From: Patella vulgata
Taxonomy: Eukaryota; Mollusca; Gastropoda; Patellidae
DNA length: 64,000 nt
NCBI RefSeq assembly: GCF_932274485.2
Contig: NC_065885.2
Coordinates: 32,687,062 to 32,751,061 of the forward strand
Reading direction: 5' to 3'
Every line of letters begins with the position of its first letter. Positions within the stretch are counted from its first letter, which is position 1. The position numbers and the translations under genes are program-made. A model generated the notes under the pieces. The model did not search any database, was not told where the DNA came from, and saw only the letters and a program-made list of their open reading frames with translations. This document shows positions 1 to 10,973 of this stretch, piece by piece.

Positions 1-981
1 GGCATGCTACAGATTGGCACAACACAGGCGGTTGTGGCGCGGACGATGAATGTTTCTCAGTCTGTCATAAGCAGGCTATGGTCCAGATACCGTGATACAC
101 AATCTGTACAGGACAGACCACGCTCAGGTCGACCAAGGGCGACAACTCAAGCCCAGGATCGATTTATCCGTACCTTGGCCTTGAGAAATCGTGTCATCAC
201 AGCAAATCAGATCAGCGCTCGTCTTCAAACAGACACTGGTGTGAGAGTGAGTGGCCAGACGATTCGGAATCGACTGCATAGGGGACACCTTCGCGCCCGA
301 CGTCCTCGCGTGATCCCTTGTTTGAGAGATCATCACATTCAGGCAAGACGTCGTTGGTGTAGGGATCGTCAACACTGGGATAATCGACGCTGGAGCAATG
401 TGATGTTTTCAGATGAGTCAAGGTTCACTGTTGATTTTTTGGACAGACGTAGGAGGGTGTGGCGTCGTCGAAACGAGCGCTTCCAAGACGTTAACGTCAT
501 CAGACATGATCGATTTGGGGGTGGTTCTGTTATGGTGTGGGGAGGCATCACTGTTATTGGAAGAACGGCTTTACATGTTGTTGCAGGGCGTGTTACAGGC
601 CAGTACTACCGGGACAACATCTTGGCAGTCCATGTTGTGCCGTTCGCACGACCTCATGGCCGCCGTTTCATCTTCCAGGATGACAATGCGAGATGTCACA
701 GGGCCAGGATCGTTACAGGTTACCTCCAACAACAGAACATCACCACATTACCTTGGCCAGCACTGAGTCCCGACCTCCCCCCCATCGAGCATGTCTGGGA
801 CATGCTTGGACAGAGGTTACGTCAACGTCAACAACGTCCTGCCAATGTCCAAGAACTTGCTGCTGCGTTGCAACAGGAATGGGACAATCTGGACCAAAAT
901 GACCTTAGACGTCTCACTAGGAGTATGCCACGTCGGATCAATGCTTGTTTGGCAAACAGAGGAGGATTTACCCGTTACTGA
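1..981 (+). CDS. Tc1-like transposase (DD34E), N-terminus off the window
   Basis: The enzyme would bind the terminal repeats and cut and paste the element at TA sites. The frame is open from base 1. The paralogue at 3872 begins 14 codons upstream of the matching GMLQ position, so the true start is likely outside and the ATG at base 4 is internal. In residues counted from that ATG: a helix-turn-helix (about 1-28), the AT-hook-like GRPR (42-45), a second DNA-binding helix-turn-helix (about 68-103), then the catalytic domain. Catalytic residues are D137 in MFSDESRF, D227 in FQDDNAR and E262 in PPIEHVW. Thirty-four residues separate the last two, as in Tc1 DD34E enzymes. About 340 aa in total would be the usual family size. 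No break is visible. Confidence 0.93.
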   Translation, partial: GMLQIGTTQAVVARTMNVSQSVISRLWSRYRDTQSVQDRPRSGRPRATTQAQDRFIRTLALRNRVITANQISARLQTDTGVRVSGQTIRNRLHRGHLRARRPRVIPCLRDHHIQARRRWCRDRQHWDNRRWSNVMFSDESRFTVDFLDRRRRVWRRRNERFQDVNVIRHDRFGGGSVMVWGGITVIGRTALHVVAGRVTGQYYRDNILAVHVVPFARPHGRRFIFQDDNARCHRARIVTGYLQQQNITTLPWPALSPDLPPIEHVWDMLGQRLRQRQQRPANVQELAAALQQEWDNLDQNDLRRLTRSMPRRINACLANRGGFTRY

Positions 982-1199
982 CTTGGTTGTGATGCTGTGG
1001 TAACTTTGCTGTTTGACCCCGGGTATCATTTTACCCTTATAATGGTCAATCTGTGCCTTACTTAGTCTAACGATCATTTGGAATAAATCGATGAATGTGA
1101 ACTTCATTTCATTTTGTCATTTATTTCTTCGTCAGTTTCATTAGGTGACTTTAATAACACTTAAAAATCAAATATCCCCTACTTTTTTTGAATAGTATA
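1..1199 (+). mobile_element. Tc1-like DNA transposon, cut by left window edge
   Basis: This is the body and right end of a Tc1/mariner-superfamily element. It holds an open transposase reading frame (to 981), about 190 bp of 3' non-coding sequence and a terminal repeat at 1172-1199. Read from the outside, that terminus is TATACTATTCAAAAAAAGTA followed by GGGGATAT, which matches the termini of the two related elements at 3552-5380 and 6720-8237. The left terminus and the first ~15 codons lie outside the window. Because the reading frame is intact this is probably a young copy, but activity cannot be judged without the left end. Confidence 0.93.
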
Positions 1200-3551
1200 T
1201 GTAATAAAATTGCTATTGTCTTATAAATTTACTAACAGTAATCCGTCATGGTTATCTATTCAAATATGACAGCAACGGGGATTTGTGTGAGTGATTTTCT
1301 TATATCTACAGTTCCATTGGGCTTTAAATATCAAGTTTGATTAAATGTGATGTGAAGTACAAATGAACTTATCAATCGATTATGACTTTCAATAAAATTT
1401 TGTCGCTGATATTCCGGGCTATTGCATTGAGCACAGGATAATTTGTCGCCGATGAAATATGGCTGGTAATTCATCTTTGGTGCGAACTGCCCTTAGAGCC
1501 GGGCACTACACATCTTGAAAATAATAATACAAGAACAATTCAAGCTTGGAAAGGCTGAGATAACGTCGGCCAAACAAATTCGTATCTGATTTTTACAAAA
1601 GTAGATAGTTCATTCTATATCCAGTTACAAAATGCCTCTAAAGAATTATACATCTCAGCATATCCCCATAGCGTCAGTGTCTGGATTATGGACACATTTG
1701 TCCTTGTAAAATGCATGCCAAATTCCAGGTTTATAAATCTGTTTATGTTTTAGTCATCTAGATTTCTTTTATAAAGGTTAATATATATATTCATATCCCA
1801 TAACACTAATAATGATCTGTGTTCAATATCTTCTGCTTTAAGCTTTATAGAATACTGAACTTCTGGAAAAGATATATTAACTCTAAATATTGCAAATTGT
1901 AAAAAAATATAAATGAAAAAATAGAATTTTATCTGAACATAATACTTTACATGGCCGTACTAAGACTGACAGCTTGAAGGCAGATTGTACACGATGTAGT
2001 CCATGACAAACTTGCATCTTGTGAATTCCAGATATCAATTAAATTATGCCTATATATCGCCTTAGGATTAGAGTCAGAAATGAATTGACGGATGAAAAGC
2101 TCACCGTTTGTCTAAAATTATTAGTATGGAATATTGTTCAATGTTTGTCAACCCAGTCCAAATATATAAAATAGATTGTTTTCGTCATAGAAGAGTAAAT
2201 CTGACTTGATCAAAGTACTTTTTGTGGATCCTATGCCTTATTTAAAGACGTCGCTCGCCAAGTTGTTTTATTATAGACCACAATAGCGTAGAACTAAATT
2301 TTTCCCTTTCAATTTGATGATTGAAAAATCCCCTGGATTTAGCTGCAAATATAAAAAAAATATATCTCAATGTAATGAATTAAAAATCTATTTCCAAAGT
2401 AGGTTGCGATCATCGTGTTGGCCAGAAAATTCATTTTATTGAAAGTGGATCAATGACAGTGAATATTCTGTTTGTGTGTATCTCTTAAATGTTTAACAAT
2501 CTATACGAATATTATTGACGATGTTTTCCCCATCTCTCAGTCCCGGTCGGCAGTTAAACATACGCACGCGCTTTGGAAAGTCATAGCAGGCGTGATCGTG
2601 GCAACCAGTTTTCTGATCAATCGGTCATATTAAACGAGTTTCATGTTTTTAATACAATGATGAACCAAAGATGCAGGAATTTAAAGCATGATACCGATTA
2701 AGAAATGATTAAACAGGTTTGCAAGATATGAATTGACATGAGTTCACAGCAAAAATGAAACGTAAGTTGTCTCTATACTTATATTTTTAAACGTATGCGT
2801 TTTTAATATACTTATTACATGTTTCCATTAGGGACCAACTCTCGTGTCAATCTCATAATTGTTAGTCCATTGTAGTTAAAACACGTGTTACTCGCAAAAA
2901 CTGGAATAGAATCGGAGCAATTAGACCGACATTACAATCAACAGAATACAATGCCGAGCGTGCGTGATATTATACTGGTTATAGTTTATGTAATTTGAAA
3001 TCAACACCAAATTAAGAGCTATAGATGATCCAATTTTCCATGGCATTCTGCCAAGTAATTACATGTATATACATACATTGAAAAGCATAAGCCTACCTTG
3101 TTGGAATTTCATGACTCCCTGGTTGTTTAGGTGGCTATTGGTTGTTGGCGCACAGAGAACGATTAGTCTATAATTGTGACCATTAATAACCATTTTCTCG
3201 AAATATTAATCATTTACTATTTCAAAACGAACTTTCCAGACATTTCTACGACTTACCTGTGGAAAATTTTGTGCAAAAGAAACAAAAACTATCGACATCG
3301 TATGACGTCGAGGCATTTAGAAATAGTTATGGTAGGTGGTTGGTGCTTGAAAACAATCTTTGGAACATATGATATATATGGATTGGGTTGTCCGGGTCAG
3401 AATTTGATTTAAATTCTTGCCGATCCCCCGAATCTTTGTATAAAAAGGATAGTAACTGGTTTACTCTTTCTGACCTTCGCCCTCTCGTCAGAATACCAAA
3501 ATACCGATCAAGGTCCCACCTTTTACAGGTGTGGGATAATAATAGTAATTG
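1200..3551. other. AT-rich intergenic stretch, no gene recognised
   Basis: Only short random-looking reading frames occur (the longest is 78 aa at 3176-3412, without recognisable motifs). No RNA gene, SINE or terminal repeat was identified between the two Tc1 elements. Confidence 0.6.
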
Positions 3552-3859
3552 TATACTCTTTTTAAAAAGTAGGGGATATTGAAATGCAAATACCTATGCA
3601 GGTTGTGATATGATAAATAGTCATGGACACTTAACATGCTTTGAAAGTATGTTCACAGATAAAGAAATTATCGCCCCAACATAACCACTGAGCTGCACTT
3701 GCGACACGCAATACCGGCATACACGTGGAAGGGGTTCATTGTCAAATTTGACACTCCAAGAAAGGGTTGAAGAAAACTGCCTATCATATCCATGTTTGCT
3801 TTACTATCGGTTCTTGCATAAGATTTATTGTTTAGCGTATCTTTGCTTTAGTGTGTTAC

Positions 3860-4275
3860 GTTTAATTTGCAATGAGACGTCTTCAACATGATGAACGTCT
3901 ACGTGCTATTGGCATGCTTCAAATGGGTTCTACACAGCGAGCAGTAGCCAACATGGTTAATGTGCCACAGTCTGTGATCAGCAGACTGTGGAACCGGTAC
4001 CTACAAACACATATGAATGTTGATGATAGACCTCGTTCAGGTCGTCCTAGAGCCACTACACAATCCCGTTTTATTTGCAATGAGACGTCTTCAACATGAT
4101 GAACGTCTACGTGCTATTGGCATGCTTCAAATGGGTTCTACACAGCGAGCAGTAGCCAACATGGTTAATGTGCCACAGTCTGTGATCAGCAGACTGTGGA
4201 ACCGGTACCTACAAACACATATGAATGTTGATGATAGACCTCGTTCAGGTCGTCCTAGAGCCACTACACAATCCC
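3860..4275 (+). repeat. 208-bp tandem duplication inside the transposase gene
   Basis: Copy 1 is 3860-4067 and copy 2 is 4068-4275, nearly identical (one mismatch was seen, near the left edge). Each contains an ATG and the N-terminal 68 or so codons. Such similarity implies a recent event after the element inserted, or a copying slip during its excision and repair. Confidence 0.93.
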
Positions 4276-5163
4276 AAGATCGATACATTCGTACACAGGT
4301 CCTACGAAATCGAGGACCAATCAGTTTTCTGTAAACTTGTACTAAGTTATAGGAATTCGAGTTACACCCCAAACGATTAGAAATAGGCTACATGCAGCCC
4401 ATTTGCATGCGCGACAACCGCATGTTGTGCCTCCATTAACTCGCCAGCACATGGCAAACAGGCGCCAGTGGTGTAGGCAGCGTAGAAATTGGGATAATCG
4501 TCGATGGGCGCGTGTAATGTTCTCAGATGAGTCCAGATTTACTCTGGATTTCACCGATAGGCGTGCTCGCGTTTGGAGGCGTGTAATGTTCTCGGATGAG
4601 TCCAGATTTACTCTGGATTTCACCGATAGGCGTGCTCGCGTTTGGAGGCGTGTAAATGAGCGTCATGCTAACGTTAATGTCAGACAGCATGACAGATTCG
4701 GGCGTTGGTCTGATATGGTGTAGGGAGGAATCACCATGACTGGCAGAACGGACTTGAATATAGTTGAAGGAAGGGTCACTGGTGTGTACTACGTGACCAC
4801 ATCCTGGCACCAATAGTTCTGCCGTTTGCTCAACATGCAGGTCGATGTTTCATCTTGCAAGATGATAATGCCCGTGCCCACCGCGCTCGTATCGTGAATG
4901 ACTACCTCCAGCGTCACCATATTGTCCATATGGCTTGGCCAGCCATGAGTCCTGACCTTTCCCCTATAGAGCATGTCTGGGACATGATCGGGAGACTTGT
5001 TCGTGAACATCAACGTCAACCGACAACACTGCAAGAACTGACCGTGGCACTGCAAGAGGAGTGGGTCAGATTGCCCCAAATCTTGATTGGACGGTTGATT
5101 AGTAGCATGCCACGACGAATTGCTGTATGTTTGAGGATTGGTGGAGCAATTACTCATTATTAA
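3872..5163 (+). pseudogene. Tc1-like transposase pseudogene with two tandem duplications
   Basis: The product would be a DD34E transposase. Compared with the sister copy at 6938-7952 there are five lesions. A 208-bp tandem duplication (3860-4067 and 4068-4275) repeats the start codon and first helix-turn-helix and shifts the frame. A deletion of about 7 bp lies near 4312. A 69-bp in-frame tandem duplication (4512-4580, 4581-4649) repeats 23 residues containing MFSDESRF, the first catalytic aspartate. A TAG at 4721-4723 replaces the Trp of MVWGG. One base is lost near 4790. The last part (4855-5163) is open and keeps DDNARAH and SPIEHVWD with normal 34-residue spacing. The copy cannot make a functional enzyme. 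Confidence 0.92.
4512..4649 (+). repeat. 69-bp in-frame tandem duplication of the first catalytic motif
   Basis: 4512-4580 and 4581-4649 are identical apart from one base (TCTCAGATG versus TCTCGGATG). The unit encodes 23 residues including FSDESRF, so the reading frame continues through both copies. Confidence 0.93.
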
Positions 5164-5380
5164 GACAAAAATCAAAAACGTCCATTTTCACTTTTGACAG
5201 TGTATCTCTTTGCAAGTGAAATGGGGCCGTCAGATAAACCGCCCATATGAACTGTTTATGTTCATGTGTAGGCAATTGGCTTGTTAATAACATACACTGG
5301 TTACTTCTAATAAAAACAACAGTGCATTTCCACAGTTTTGTACTGTTTCTGAATATCCCCTACGTTTTTTGAAGAGTATA

Positions 5381-5905
5381 TAAGAAAAGGCCAAGTATCT
5401 AGTAACCCAGGAAATCGTATAGGTCAAGTTCTGCAATATGCGAACAATGTGGTATACAGTTATTCAAGTGTGTTTCTCACATATAAAACACTTACAACTG
5501 ACATAAATTAATAATAGTTTTTTTACAACATGTGGGAAACGATAGATTTGTTGCAAGTCTAATCTGAAGATGCAGATCAGTCGTTGAGCTCTGGAATAAA
5601 ATAACTTCGATCTGGATAGTGATGCATATTTGTATATTGTTCGTATTTCATATTTGGATATCGATTGTATAGTCAAAGGTGAAATCTCGCTGGGCATGAG
5701 ATATACATGACCAAGCGGACAAAGGTTCCATTGAAAACATTTCAAACCAACCAATTGGCACGAAGGAATTCTTACATTTTAAAACACTAGATATATATGT
5801 AACAATCTTTAGGTTAATGAACCATTACAGTTCTGAAATTAGTAATATTATATACCAATTAATGCATCTTCTTGTCATTCGGTGATACGTGTTTCTGTGT
5901 GTCTT
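5381..5905. other. spacer between Tc1 element and SINE, no gene recognised
   Basis: AT-rich sequence with one 96-codon frame on the minus strand (5464-5754) that shows no motif. Nothing else is recognised. Confidence 0.5.
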
Positions 5906-5917
5906 TTGAATTATAAT

Positions 5918-6290
5918 GGGGATCACGTGGCTAAGTGGGTAAGACGCTAGCTCGCTAGCCTGGAGGTCGGGTGTTCGATCCCTGCATTGGCCGAGAAAGT
6001 TCATCCAGATTTTCCGGCGTGGTTCTCCCTTGTCAGTGATGCAGGACGGAGGGGCTGACATGGAAAGCTGTCTAGTCGTTCGGATGGGACGAAAAACCGA
6101 GGCCCCGTGTACACATTGGCGTGCACGTAAAAGATCCTTTGCAGTTGGAATTCGATATAAGAGTAGGCCGTAGTGCCGCTGTCCGGGCTAAATTTCCCTC
6201 ATAGCACACTGTATGGCGTATGCCCGTCTTCATTAGCCCAGGTTAGGCGCAGAACAGTAGGACGTTAAACTCCATTTTATTTCATTTCAT
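5918..6290 (+). mobile_element. SINE family 1, full-length, with target-site duplication
   Basis: A complete tRNA-derived SINE of 373 bp. The head reads GTGGCTAAGTGGGTAAGACG (A box-like) and GTGTTCGATCCC (B box-like), where an internal RNA polymerase III promoter would lie. The body follows (CGGCGTGGTTCTCCCTTGTC, then TCGTTCGGATGGGACG), and the 3' end is CAGTAGGACGTTAAACTCCA with a short TTTCA repeat. A perfect 12-bp duplication TTGAATTATAAT flanks it at 5906-5917 and 6291-6302, the hallmark of LINE-mediated insertion. It is the reference for the other family 1 copies in the window. Confidence 0.95.
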
Positions 6291-6302
6291 TTGAATTATA
6301 AT

Positions 6303-6719
6303 AGGCAGCTCTGGTAATTATTTTGTTTATCTTCGGTTTGTAAAGCTTTATCTGCTTCACAAAGATTTTTTAGTTTTTGATATTGATAACTCTAAAGCCC
6401 GTACATTATGAACGAGTTTGAAGTGCTAACAATTAAATATTTTTTCCCTCAAAAACTGAATATAATCAAACACAAGTTGTGATGTTTTTGAGGAAGTGCC
6501 AAGAGCGACAAGGCTTGTGTTAATATTATATTGCTACTGCTTAAAAGGAAAAATGTTTTTGATCTTAATAAATACAGATCAATCATAAATTATACTATAG
6601 AGCACTATATTTTGGTTTCAACATACACGTTGTATTCGTGTTTTGGACCAGTATAGTTACGAGGGGAGGGTGTAGAAAGATTGATAGAATTTTTGCTCCT
6701 TAAATTAATAATAACATTA
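6303..6719. other. spacer without recognised gene
   Basis: AT-rich sequence between the SINE and the inverted Tc1 element. No long reading frame or repeat was seen. Confidence 0.5.
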
Positions 6720-8237
6720 TATACTCTCCAAAAAAAAGGAGGGGATATTCAGAAACAATACAAAACTGCGGAAATGCACTGCTGTTTTTATTAGAGGTAA
6801 TCAGTGTACGTTAATAACAGGCCAATTGCCTACACATGAACATAAACAGTTCATATGAGCGGCTTATCTGACGGCCCCATTTCACTCACAAAGAGATACA
6901 CTGTCAAAAGTGAAAATGGACGTTTTTGATTTTTGTCTTAATAATGAGTAAGTGCTCCACCAATCCCCAGACATTCAGCAGTTGGTCGTGGCATGCTCCT
7001 AATCAACCGTCCATTCACGATTTGGGGCAATCTGACCCACTCCTCTCGCAGTGCCACGGTCATTTCTTGCAGTGTTGTCGATTGACGTTGACGTCGACGA
7101 ACACGACTCCCGATCATGTCCCAGACATGCTCTATAGGGGAAAGGTCAGGGCTCATGACCATGGCTTGCCAAGGCATATGGACAATATGATGACGCTGGA
7201 GGTAGTCATTCACGACACGAGCACGGTGGGCACGGGCATTATCATCTTGAAAGATGAAATGTCGACCTGCGCGTTGAGCAAAGGGCAGAACTATCGGTGT
7301 CAGGATGTGGTGACGGTAGTACACACCAGTGACCCTTCTTTGAACAATATGCAAGTCCATTCTGCCAGTCATGGTGATTCCTCCCCACACCATAACAGAC
7401 CCACGCCCGAATCTGTCTGACAATAACGTTAGCACGACGCTCATTTACACGCCTCCAAACGCAAGCACGCCTATCGGTGAAATCCAGAGTAAATCTGGAC
7501 TCATCTGAGAACATTACACGCGCCAATAGACTATTACCCCAATTTCTACGCTGCCTACACCATTGACGTCTGTTTGCCATGTGCTGGCGAATTAATGGAG
7601 GCATAACAAGCGGTCGTCGCGCATACAAATGGGCCGTATGTAGCTGATTTCTAATCGTTTGGGGTGTAACTCGAATTCCTGTAACTTGGTACAATTTTAC
7701 AGAAAGCTGATTGACCGTTTGCCCTCGATTTCGCAGGACCTGTGTACGAATGTATCGACCCCGGGCTTGTGTAGTGGCTCTAGGACGACCTGAACGAGGT
7801 CTATCATCCACATTGTGTGTTTGTTGGTACCGGTTCCACAGTCTGCTGATCACAAATTGTGACACATTAAGCATGTTGGTCACTGCTCGCTGTGAAGAAC
7901 CCATTTGAAGCCTGCCAATAGCACGTAGACTTTCATCATGCTGAAGTCTCATTGCAAATTAAACGCTAAACAGTAAATCTTATGCAGGAACCGATAGGAA
8001 AGCAAACATGGATAGGATAAACCAGTACGCGGCAGTTTTCATCAACCCTTCCTTGAAGTGTCAAATTTGACAATGAACCTCTCCCACATGTATAGCGCTA
8101 TTGCGTTTTATACTTGCAGCTCAGTGGTTCTGTTGGGGCGATAAGTTCTTCATTTGTGAAAATACTCTCAAAGCATGTCAAGTGTACATGACTATTTATC
8201 ATATCACAACCTGCATAGGTATTTGCATTTCAATATC
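6720..8237 (-). mobile_element. Tc1-like DNA transposon, inverted relative to its sister copy, 5' terminus lost
   Basis: The 3' end of the element lies on the left: terminus 6720-6748 (TATACTCTCCAAAAAAAAGG then AGGGGATAT) preceded by TA. The transposase remnant runs right to left. Similarity to 3552-5380, including the non-coding flank, continues to 8237 (CATTTCAATATC). The ~27 bp that would form the outer terminal repeat are replaced by unrelated sequence (GTGGGAAGTTTCCCGC). Without that end the copy cannot be mobilised. Confidence 0.92.
6938..7952 (-). pseudogene. Tc1-like transposase pseudogene (one frameshift, DD36E spacing)
   Basis: Translation starts at 7952 (MRLQHDESLRAIG) and runs through the helix-turn-helix, GRPR and MFSDESRF motifs. 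An 8-bp deletion near 7418, between two GACAG repeats when compared with 4681-4700, then shifts the frame. The remainder is open to 6938 and contains FQDDNARAH and SPIEHVWD. A six-base insertion adds Met-Val before SPDL, so 36 rather than 34 residues separate the last two catalytic acids. Both changes would be expected to abolish activity. Confidence 0.92.
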
Positions 8238-9038
8238 GTGGGAAGTTTCCCGCCCCTCCACATCTAACAGACCAAATAATGTTTAGTAGTTAATATAAGA
8301 TTAGCATTAAATGAAATAAGATAGTTGTTTAAAATTTCATTATAGGATATACAATATGTTTATTGTTAAGGTTGACATGTAGGTTAAACCTATATGTAAT
8401 ATGTTTAGATTTCGTAATGTGAAATTGGTAAACTGGATTTAAAGTGGGTCTATAGGGGGGTAGGTTAACAAATTATTTGTTATATAACTAAGGAAACGGA
8501 ATAGGGAGTGAGTCCTAAGATGAGAATAAGAAACTAATAGAACAAGAGACGATACCAGACGATCACAAGGCTATTAAAATATGTAACAGAAGAGAGTATG
8601 CGTCACACGTCAGCTATGGTGATTTTTCTCGTCTCTCCACATCTGACCAGCGACGTACAGCACTGCACTGCACTGCATAGTACTACAAGTGGAGGGGAGG
8701 GGGTGCTCGGAAGACGGCGTTTACACCTACTCTAAAGAGGATATTTTGCATTAGCAATTTGATTGAACACTGGACCTCAGCTCGACTTGACTTACGTTCA
8801 ACCCTATGGCCACAGCATATGTTAGTACTGATTGACTGATTTCAATAATATATTGTGTGACAACCAATGGCCACCCAACTTCTAAAATAGGGCAGTGTGG
8901 ACCAATGGCGTTTGTCCGAGGGAGGGTTTTTATTAAGCCTCGTCTCGGCCACAAAGTCTTTACGGAATAAGAAGTAAGTGTCAACTGGAATATGACTATT
9001 AATTTACTGAGGGCTTCGCTTAGACCCAATCCCTTAAC
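8238..9038. other. no gene recognised
   Basis: Sequence between the truncated Tc1 element and the foldback element. A 98-codon minus-strand frame (8751-9047) runs into the inverted repeat and has no motif. A run of CACTG repeats lies near 8660-8675. Confidence 0.5.
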
Positions 9039-10269
9039 CCAAATCAATGTCTTAACTCGAAGTTAAACCCAGCTCGATATATCATGTTCCGATCAATCAC
9101 AAAGTTCTAAGATCATACACTTTATTGCAACAAATAAAAATACACAAATAATACAACACTGCGAAGTAAGCACGCGATTATGTACATAGGAAAAAAATAT
9201 CCTTTTTTTAGTCGCGTCGTTAACAGGAACTCTGCTAGCAAATCCATGAACTCTGCTAATCCAGAACGTCTAACACCTGTACCTAGGCAATTAATTTCCA
9301 GCACTACTACCTAGGTACTCACACCTTCCACGGGTAATACCTGCAAAAAACCTCTCCAAAGGAGACAAAGCACGAGGTCTAGTGACTGCAAACAGAGCCT
9401 AGCTGCAACCGGGTTAAGACCAACGTAATAAAGGGCTTGGCGTTGGCTACAACTAAGGCACTGGTGCTCAACAATTACGTTAAAGCAGATTGGTACATCT
9501 ACACGCGATAGGCTTCAATTACGACCCTACACTACACAGGCAATGGCTTAATATCGGGCTCACGACACCTGACCTAAACGCGGTTTACAATAATCCAAGA
9601 CACCAACTAGACACTATTCACTACCTACCGATCTGGCTCCGCTAAAATCACGTTCTGCTGAAAACGTGCTTTCTCGCTAATTTTATTAGGGACGTGACGT
9701 CATCTTCCAGTTGCGCGGAAGTCTTACGTGTACATGTACCAATCTGTGGTCGCGTTCAGGACTGTGCATATATATCAAAATCAGCATGTGTTTAATCACT
9801 CCGTGTTAGTACATATTGGATTAGCCCCTTTAGTTGCTTTAACGTAATTGTTGAGCTCCAGTGCCTTAGCCACCGGCAGGCCCTTTATTACGTTGGTCTT
9901 AACCCGGTTGCAGCTAGACCCTGTTTGCGGTCACTAGACCTCGTGCTTTAGGGAGGTTTATTTGCAGGTATTACCCGTGGATAGTGTGAGTACCTAGGTA
10001 GTGGTGCTAGAAATTAATTGCCTAGGTACAGGTGTTAGACGTTCTGGATAAGCAGAGTTCATGGATTTGCTAGCAGAGTTCCTGTTAACGACGCGACTAA
10101 AAAAGGGATATTTTTTCCTATGTACATAATCGTATGCTTACTTCGCAGTGTCGTATTATTTGTGTATTTTTATTTGTTGCAATAAAGTGTATGATCTTTA
10201 GAACTTTGTGATTGATGGAAACATGATATATCGAGCTGGGTTTAACTTCGAGTTAAGACATTGATTTGG
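9039..10269. mobile_element. foldback-like element with ~440-bp inverted arms
   Basis: The left arm (9039-9487) is the imperfect reverse complement of the right arm (9834-10269); the loop is 9488-9833. Examples: CCAAATCAATGTCTTAACTC at the left outer edge against GAGTTAAGACATTGATTTGG at the right outer edge, and inner edges ending in the GTTAAAGCA / TGCTTTAAC pair. Indels and substitutions between arms suggest moderate age. No protein is encoded in the loop. No target-site duplication was found. It could be a foldback transposon or two head-to-head copies of one repeat; the family is unknown. Confidence 0.85.
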
Positions 10270-10973
10270 TACGACGTTAAGTTCCATTTCGTTTCTCTTT
10301 AAATGTCATGTTCCATTTATCAAAGAAACTATGAACATATACAGCTAATATGCAACGTGAAAATATGAAAATACTAGTTTAGTGTGTAAAATACTGTTCA
10401 TTTTTAATAAAAGAGTTTTTTGATAAAACTTGAAATTAAAGAAAGAGGCGATCATCTATGAGGTGTCAAAATGATGGAAAGGTGAAGTGAAGGTCGATAT
10501 AGTGTGGGCATCTTAAAACTGATGTGTTGTTATAGAAGGCGAACAGATAGTGAGGATGAAACATGCTCACATTTTTTTTTTGCATTTGAGCGTCTGTATA
10601 TTTGAAAAAAAAAGATGTGAAAGAGTAAAAGTAAAGAGTAGTTTATAAAATGTAACAAAAGCACTGCAAATGTGAAATGAGGTACATAAGCAGTTAAGTT
10701 ATTACATAGTCTAAATACTGACCAGTGTATGCGATTTCTATCCACGTTGCAATAATCGTGAACTGCACAACAACTGCAGCTTCACAGAGAACAGATTCCT
10801 GAAGGCGACGTCTTCAGCGTCAGCTACACATAATTGATTGCCACATAGTACATCTACAAAGTTAATGTAATGATATCTACAGTTCTCAATTGTTCAGGGC
10901 ATACTATGTCGAAGATCCATCTGTAGAACAGTATGCAGATGATGAGCTTTCAGGGCGTTTCATAGCTATTTAC
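10270..10973. other. no gene recognised
   Basis: AT-rich sequence. A 72-codon frame starting at 10890 runs into the tandem unit and has no recognised motif. Confidence 0.5.

Larger units (their letters stand above)
3552..5380 (+). mobile_element. Tc1-like DNA transposon, both termini present, inactivated
   Basis: The left terminus (TATACTCTTTTTAAAAAGTA then GGGGATAT at 3552-3579) is the inverted partner of the right terminus at 5353-5380. Both abut TA, the family's target. About 290 bp of 5' non-coding sequence precede the transposase remnant. The non-coding flanks are shared with the inverted copy at 6720-8237, so these two belong to one subfamily; the element at base 1 is a related but distinct one. 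The coding part has two tandem duplications, two small deletions and a stop (see the pseudogene entry). Confidence 0.93.

Noticed and set aside
413-1107. Several 60-117 codon frames overlapping the first transposase
   Set aside because: They are other-frame shadows of the transposase gene, without motifs of their own.
5932-6000. Functional tRNA gene
   Set aside because: The A and B box-like motifs belong to a SINE head with a long body, tail and target-site duplication; a clean cloverleaf is not formed.
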